64,000 nucleotides of DNA from Niallia taxi (lineage in GTDB: Bacteria; Bacillota; Bacilli; Bacillales; Cytobacillaceae). A program made the translations under genes and the position numbers. The notes beneath the pieces are model-generated. The model worked only from the letters and a program-made list of their open reading frames with translations, was not told the DNA's origin and made no database searches. This document shows positions 59,093-64,000 of this stretch, in pieces. The stretch spans positions 682,001 to 746,000 of the forward strand of contig NZ_RZTZ01000002.1 of assembly GCF_004005475.1 (NCBI RefSeq), given 5' to 3'. The stretch's first letter is position 1, and each line of letters begins with the position of its first letter.

Positions 59093-59911
59093 ATGTCTGC
59101 ATTTTTAGGTGAACTTATTGGTACAATGATTTTAATCGTTTTTGGGGGAGGAGTAGTTGCTGGAAGCAATTTAAAGAAAACGTTTTCTAATAATAGCGGG
59201 TGGATTGTTATTACTATTGCTTGGGGCTTAGCTGTTACGATGGGAGTATTTGCCGTTGGCAGCATCAGTGGAGCACATCTTAATCCTGCAGTAACAATCG
59301 CGCTTGCTATAACTGGCGATTTTGCATGGAATCAAGTGCCTGAATATATCATAGCTCAAATGCTTGGTGCGTTTATTGGAGCAGTTATTGTATACTTACA
59401 TTATTTACCGCATTGGAAGGCGACTGACGATAAAGGAGCTAAGTTGGGCGTATTTGCAACAGGGCCAGCTATTCCACATACTTTTTCCAATCTGCTTGGA
59501 GAATTAATTGGTACTTTTATGCTTGTGCTAGGCTTGCTTTTCATTGGTGCGACAACCTTTACAGATGGCTTGAACCCGATGGCAGTCGGTCTACTAATAG
59601 TAGTGATCGGTATGTCTCTTGGAGGTACAACGGGCTATGCTATAAACCCTGCAAGGGATTTAGGGCCGCGTATTGCTCATGCATTGCTTCCAATCGTAGG
59701 TAAAGGGGATTCTAATTGGAAATATGCATGGATTCCAGTGGTTGGACCAGTATTAGGTGGAGGATTGGCAGCAGTGTTTTATCAATATTTCTATAAAGGA
59801 ACAATCTCCAGCTATTTTTGGCCAGTAGTCATCGTTAGCATAGTGATATTAGGGTTTGCGTTTTTTGCTACAAAAAGCAATAATTCTATTAAAATGAAAA
59901 ATGCAGCTTAA
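59093..59911 (+). CDS. glpF: Glycerol uptake facilitator (aquaglyceroporin)
   Basis: A 272-residue membrane channel of the MIP family, six helices. The two pore motifs are NPAVT (HLNPAVTIAL, about residue 62) and NPARD (INPARDLGPR, about residue 187). The Asp after NPAR is typical of glycerol-conducting rather than water-only channels. GGGGGAG precedes ATG 59093. Cotranscribed with glpK and controlled by GlpP. Confidence 0.96.
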   Translation: MSAFLGELIGTMILIVFGGGVVAGSNLKKTFSNNSGWIVITIAWGLAVTMGVFAVGSISGAHLNPAVTIALAITGDFAWNQVPEYIIAQMLGAFIGAVIVYLHYLPHWKATDDKGAKLGVFATGPAIPHTFSNLLGELIGTFMLVLGLLFIGATTFTDGLNPMAVGLLIVVIGMSLGGTTGYAINPARDLGPRIAHALLPIVGKGDSNWKYAWIPVVGPVLGGGLAAVFYQYFYKGTISSYFWPVVIVSIVILGFAFFATKSNNSIKMKNAA

Positions 59912-59940
59912 TAATAGAAGGAAATAATATGGTAGACTAG

Positions 59941-61461
<1,521 letters not shown>

Positions 61462-61506
61462 GCTTGGATAATACAATTCTAAATACTATGAATATATATA
61501 TAATTA

Positions 61507-61604
61507 TGTTATAATAAACACAAGTTAATAAAATGTCCGGAGATTTGGAGAGACCACAAAGTCGTTATCGCGTATTGGTAATGATTCTTTGTGGTCTCTT
61601 TTTT
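61507..61604 (+). promoter_or_regulatory. Promoter and GlpP antitermination leader of glpD
   Basis: An extended -10 (TGTTATAAT, 61507-61515) starts a leader with ACAAGTTAATAAAA at 61520-61533, then GGAGATTTGGAGA, and a 13-bp perfect terminator stem AGAGACCACAAAG / CTTTGTGGTCTCT (61549-61561 / 61587-61599) followed by six T. Confidence 0.9.
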
Positions 61605-61634
61605 GTTGGGCATTATTCTTAGGAGGACATCCAA

Positions 61635-63314
61635 ATGAAAACGAATCGTAACTTCTTAAAAAAACAGCTTCAGGAAAACAAATTTGATGTGCTAGTCATT
61701 GGTGGAGGGATAACTGGTGCTGGGATTGCGCTTGATGCATCAACAAGAGGGATGAAAACAGCATTAGTGGAAATGCAGGATTTCTCTGCAGGCACATCAA
61801 GCAGATCAACAAAGCTTGTCCATGGAGGACTTCGCTATTTAAAACAGTTTGAAGTGAAAATGGTAGCAGAGGTTGGTAAGGAAAGAGCGGTCGTTTACGA
61901 AAATGGTCCACATGTTACAACTCCAGAATGGATGCTTCTTCCTTTTCATACTGGCGGCACATTTGGAAAATTCACAACAAGTATTGGCTTGCGAGTTTAT
62001 GATTTCCTTGCAGGTGTCAAGAAAAGGGAAAGAAGAAAAATGTTCACAAAAGATCAGACGCTTGCAAAAGAGCCTCTTATTAAAAAAGAAGGGCTAAAAG
62101 GCGGCGGTTATTATGTGGAATACCGTACAGATGACAGCAGATTAACGATTGAAGTAATGAAGGAAGCGATCGAAAAAGGGGCAACTCCATTAAACTATAC
62201 GAAAGTGGAAAATCTGATTTATGACAACGAAGGAAAAGTTAATGGAGTAAATGTAACGGATATGTTAACAGGAGAAACCTATTCGGTTTTTGCTGATATA
62301 GTTGTTAATGCAGCAGGACCATGGGTGGACACGATTAGAGAAAAGGATGGCAGTAAAAAAGGGAAAACATTGCAGCTTACAAAAGGTGTGCATATCGTCA
62401 TTGACCAATCTGTTTTCCCGTTAAAACAAGCCATTTACTTTGATACACCAGATGGCAGAATGGTATTTGCTATTCCAAGGAACGGTAAGGCGTATGTTGG
62501 CACAACAGATACCTTCTATAAGGAAGATCCAGTGAATCCTGCGATGACAGTGGAGGATCGCACATATATTCTTAACGCGATAAAATATATGTTCCCAGCA
62601 GTTACTATTACAGAAAATGATGTAGAATCAAGCTGGGCTGGGGTTAGACCATTAATTTTGGAGGATGGAAAGGATCCATCAGAAATCTCAAGAAAGGATG
62701 AGATTTGGGTATCAGATTCTGGTCTAGTGACAATTGCAGGAGGTAAGTTGACGGGGTATCGTAAAATGGCCGAAACCGTCCTTGAGCTTGTCAGTAAGAA
62801 ATTAACAGAAAAGGGTAAGAGCTTTAGCGGCTGTCAAACAAAGCATTTGCCGATATCAGGAGGAAAAGTTGGTGGTTCAGCCAACTTTGAAAGCTATATG
62901 GAAAAGATCATTCCAGAAGGTATAAATGCTGGTTTGACAAGAGAAGACGCTGCGACAATTGCGAAAATGTACGGAAGCAACGCACCAGACATTTACAGCA
63001 TGGTGAAGGAAAAGCAAGCAGTGGCACAACAGTTTAACTTACCTGTCCTGCTATGGGCGAAAATCCATTATGCCATGCAGCGCGAACTCGCGATGACACC
63101 AGTCGACGTTCTGCTTCGTAGAACGGGGATGCTCTTATTTGACATAACAGAAGCATTAAAACATAAAGAATCTGTTCTAGCATATATGGCAAACTATTAC
63201 GAATGGGATCAAGCAGAACAACAATTTCACAAGCAACAACTCGAAAAAGAAATTCAACACGCAACAATACCAGCAGATTTACAATCAGCCGAGCTTTTAA
63301 ATAATATAATGTAA
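61635..63314 (+). CDS. glpD: Aerobic glycerol-3-phosphate dehydrogenase
   Basis: A 559-residue FAD enzyme at the membrane that oxidises glycerol-3-phosphate to DHAP and passes electrons to menaquinone. FAD-binding VIGGGITGAGIALDASTRG (about 20-38), SSRSTKLVHGGLRYL, and GGKLTGYRKMAE are characteristic; the C-terminal DAO_C domain is complete. AGGAGG precedes ATG 61635. It completes the glycerol pathway (GlpF uptake, GlpK, GlpD). Confidence 0.97.
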   Translation: MKTNRNFLKKQLQENKFDVLVIGGGITGAGIALDASTRGMKTALVEMQDFSAGTSSRSTKLVHGGLRYLKQFEVKMVAEVGKERAVVYENGPHVTTPEWMLLPFHTGGTFGKFTTSIGLRVYDFLAGVKKRERRKMFTKDQTLAKEPLIKKEGLKGGGYYVEYRTDDSRLTIEVMKEAIEKGATPLNYTKVENLIYDNEGKVNGVNVTDMLTGETYSVFADIVVNAAGPWVDTIREKDGSKKGKTLQLTKGVHIVIDQSVFPLKQAIYFDTPDGRMVFAIPRNGKAYVGTTDTFYKEDPVNPAMTVEDRTYILNAIKYMFPAVTITENDVESSWAGVRPLILEDGKDPSEISRKDEIWVSDSGLVTIAGGKLTGYRKMAETVLELVSKKLTEKGKSFSGCQTKHLPISGGKVGGSANFESYMEKIIPEGINAGLTREDAATIAKMYGSNAPDIYSMVKEKQAVAQQFNLPVLLWAKIHYAMQRELAMTPVDVLLRRTGMLLFDITEALKHKESVLAYMANYYEWDQAEQQFHKQQLEKEIQHATIPADLQSAELLNNIM

Positions 63315-63329
63315 TTAAAAAAGAGGGTT

Positions 63330-63545
63330 TAACTTAAGGAATTCTAGAAAAAACTGAACTATTTTAACGTTAATAGTTCGGTTTTTTTCGATTATAATAA
63401 TTGAAAACCCTAGTGAAATGGAGCGGAGGCCAATCGGCTCCTGCTTAGAAATAGAGGACGCTTTAGACCCCACAGGTTAAACCGAGGAGGCACCATTCCT
63501 CCCCGCGGATAGTAAGTATTGTTGAGCACAATGGAACGAACTCAT
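63330..63545 (-). repeat. Second copy of the composite repeat (inverted)
   Basis: On the minus strand the GC-rich block of the 26.6-kb element recurs: CCGCGGGGAGGA, GCCTCCTCGG, GGGGTCTAAA, CCTCTATTTC, GGCCTCCGCTCCATTTC. It is followed at the same relative position by a hairpin related to that element. The right-hand GGCTGGGACA ends are not obvious here, so the copy seems incomplete. Confidence 0.75.
63348..63388. terminator. Terminator after glpD, inside the repeat
   Basis: AAAAAACTGAACTATT pairs with AATAGTTCGGTTTTTT (one G-U) around a short loop, followed by more T. Confidence 0.87.
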
Positions 63546-64000
63546 CTTAGGAACATACTCTATTACTAATCTTATGTTGGGTTGTTGTTTACAGCTAGAT
63601 TATGGATATTATTACTAATATTCAGTACGGTTGACAAAATGTAAATAATAGGGTATTCTATATCTTGTATGTATTTGAGGCAAGAACGGATTAGTACAAT
63701 AAAAGTAAAAGATTTTGTGTAAAGTTATGTAGATGCAAACCAACCAGGAACAGTTGAAATATAGAATAAACACCACTTTAACAATCTTCTCCAAAAATCA
63801 CATTAAAATAATCTTCCATATGCGGATTAAACCCTTCCAAAAAATTATTCTCAGTTAATGTTATTTTTGCCGCCGTTCTAACTGATAGAACCTAAATTCA
63901 CACTGGCACGGCCTCGGAGCCGTAAGGATGAAAGAGAGGTAGGGCTTTCATTGTTTTAGGCAATGGCACTAATAGTAGTGCATTCCTTAAATATATGCCA
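63546..64000. other. Terminal 455 bp without a recognised gene
   Basis: Mostly AT-rich. On the minus strand a short open stretch (about 63890 down to TAA 63778, encoding ...FLEGFNPHMEDYFNVIFGEDC) has no start or ribosome binding site and could be the remnant 3' end of a gene. A small palindrome ACGGC-CTCGGA-GCCGT lies near 63910. No promoter or RNA is clear. Confidence 0.3.

Overview
This window comes from a low-G+C, endospore-forming Bacillaceae chromosome. AT-rich intergenic regions, GGAGG-type ribosome binding sites, frequent TTG/GTG starts and strong intrinsic terminators all fit. So do many genes typical of Bacillus: yozE/yodN/yozD, ypmR/ypmS, deoD-ldcB-ctpA, spo0M, a GerT-like protein, KinB-like kinases, glpPFKD and ku/ligD. 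Gene content and order resemble B. subtilis in blocks (thyA-dfrA, ilvA, degV, ypmR-ypmS, msrA-msrB), but the blocks are rearranged. It is probably a Bacillus/Niallia-type organism; I cannot name the species. I see no rRNA, certain tRNA, CRISPR array, prophage or intact IS. It reads as ordinary chromosome with some accessory genes.

Layout: 0-3.6 kb, tellurite/envelope-stress cluster (YceG end, TelA, two TerD). 3.7-7.3 kb, a secreted Pro-Pro-endopeptidase-like protease, thyA-dfrA, a hemolysin-III protein and a broken tubby-like gene. 7.4-18 kb, ilvA, DegV, an orphan sporulation-type kinase, ypmR-ypmS, a DUF4397 protein, an RsgA paralogue behind a leader-peptide attenuator, msrA-msrB and a membrane-anchored SGNH hydrolase. 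18-29 kb, yozE, yodN, yozD, spo0M, deoD-ldcB-ctpA, a CobW GTPase, secreted proteins and a ~360-bp composite repeat. 29-43.5 kb, two Hsp20-like (spore) proteins, an HD-GYP phosphodiesterase, MATE and MscS membrane proteins, DedA, a patatin-like lipase, an orphan FabF divergent from an MmyB-type regulator, a KinB-like kinase and an EcsC-family gene. 43.6-50.9 kb, FMN riboswitch with ribE-ribB-ribH, a purine-type permease, an EAL-HDOD protein, dapF and azoR. 51-57.6 kb, non-homologous end-joining genes (separate ligase, OB-polymerase and Ku) interleaved with an HD-GYP protein, a response regulator without its phosphorylation site and a large Mga/AtxA-like regulator. 57.6-63.4 kb, PAP2 phosphatase and the glycerol regulon glpP-glpF-glpK-glpD with two GlpP antitermination leaders, then a second copy of the composite repeat.

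Shared regulation is visible. Four promoters match the ECF/SigW consensus (TGAAAC, 16-17 bp, CGTA), in front of the tubby-like gene, spo0M, a DUF4870 gene and an EcsC gene. With the telA/terD genes, whose B. subtilis relatives belong to the SigW regulon, this suggests a dispersed envelope-stress regulon. RNA-based control is also prominent: an FMN riboswitch, two glp leaders, the rsgA attenuator, and two further structured leaders of unknown type (near 18.8 and 35.2 kb).

The most interesting items are the rsgA leader-peptide attenuator, the split LigD with an OB-fold fused to the polymerase, the PPEP-like protease, the FabF/MmyB pair with a spaced direct-repeat operator, the degenerate response regulator, and the nonsense-interrupted ECF-driven tubby-like gene.
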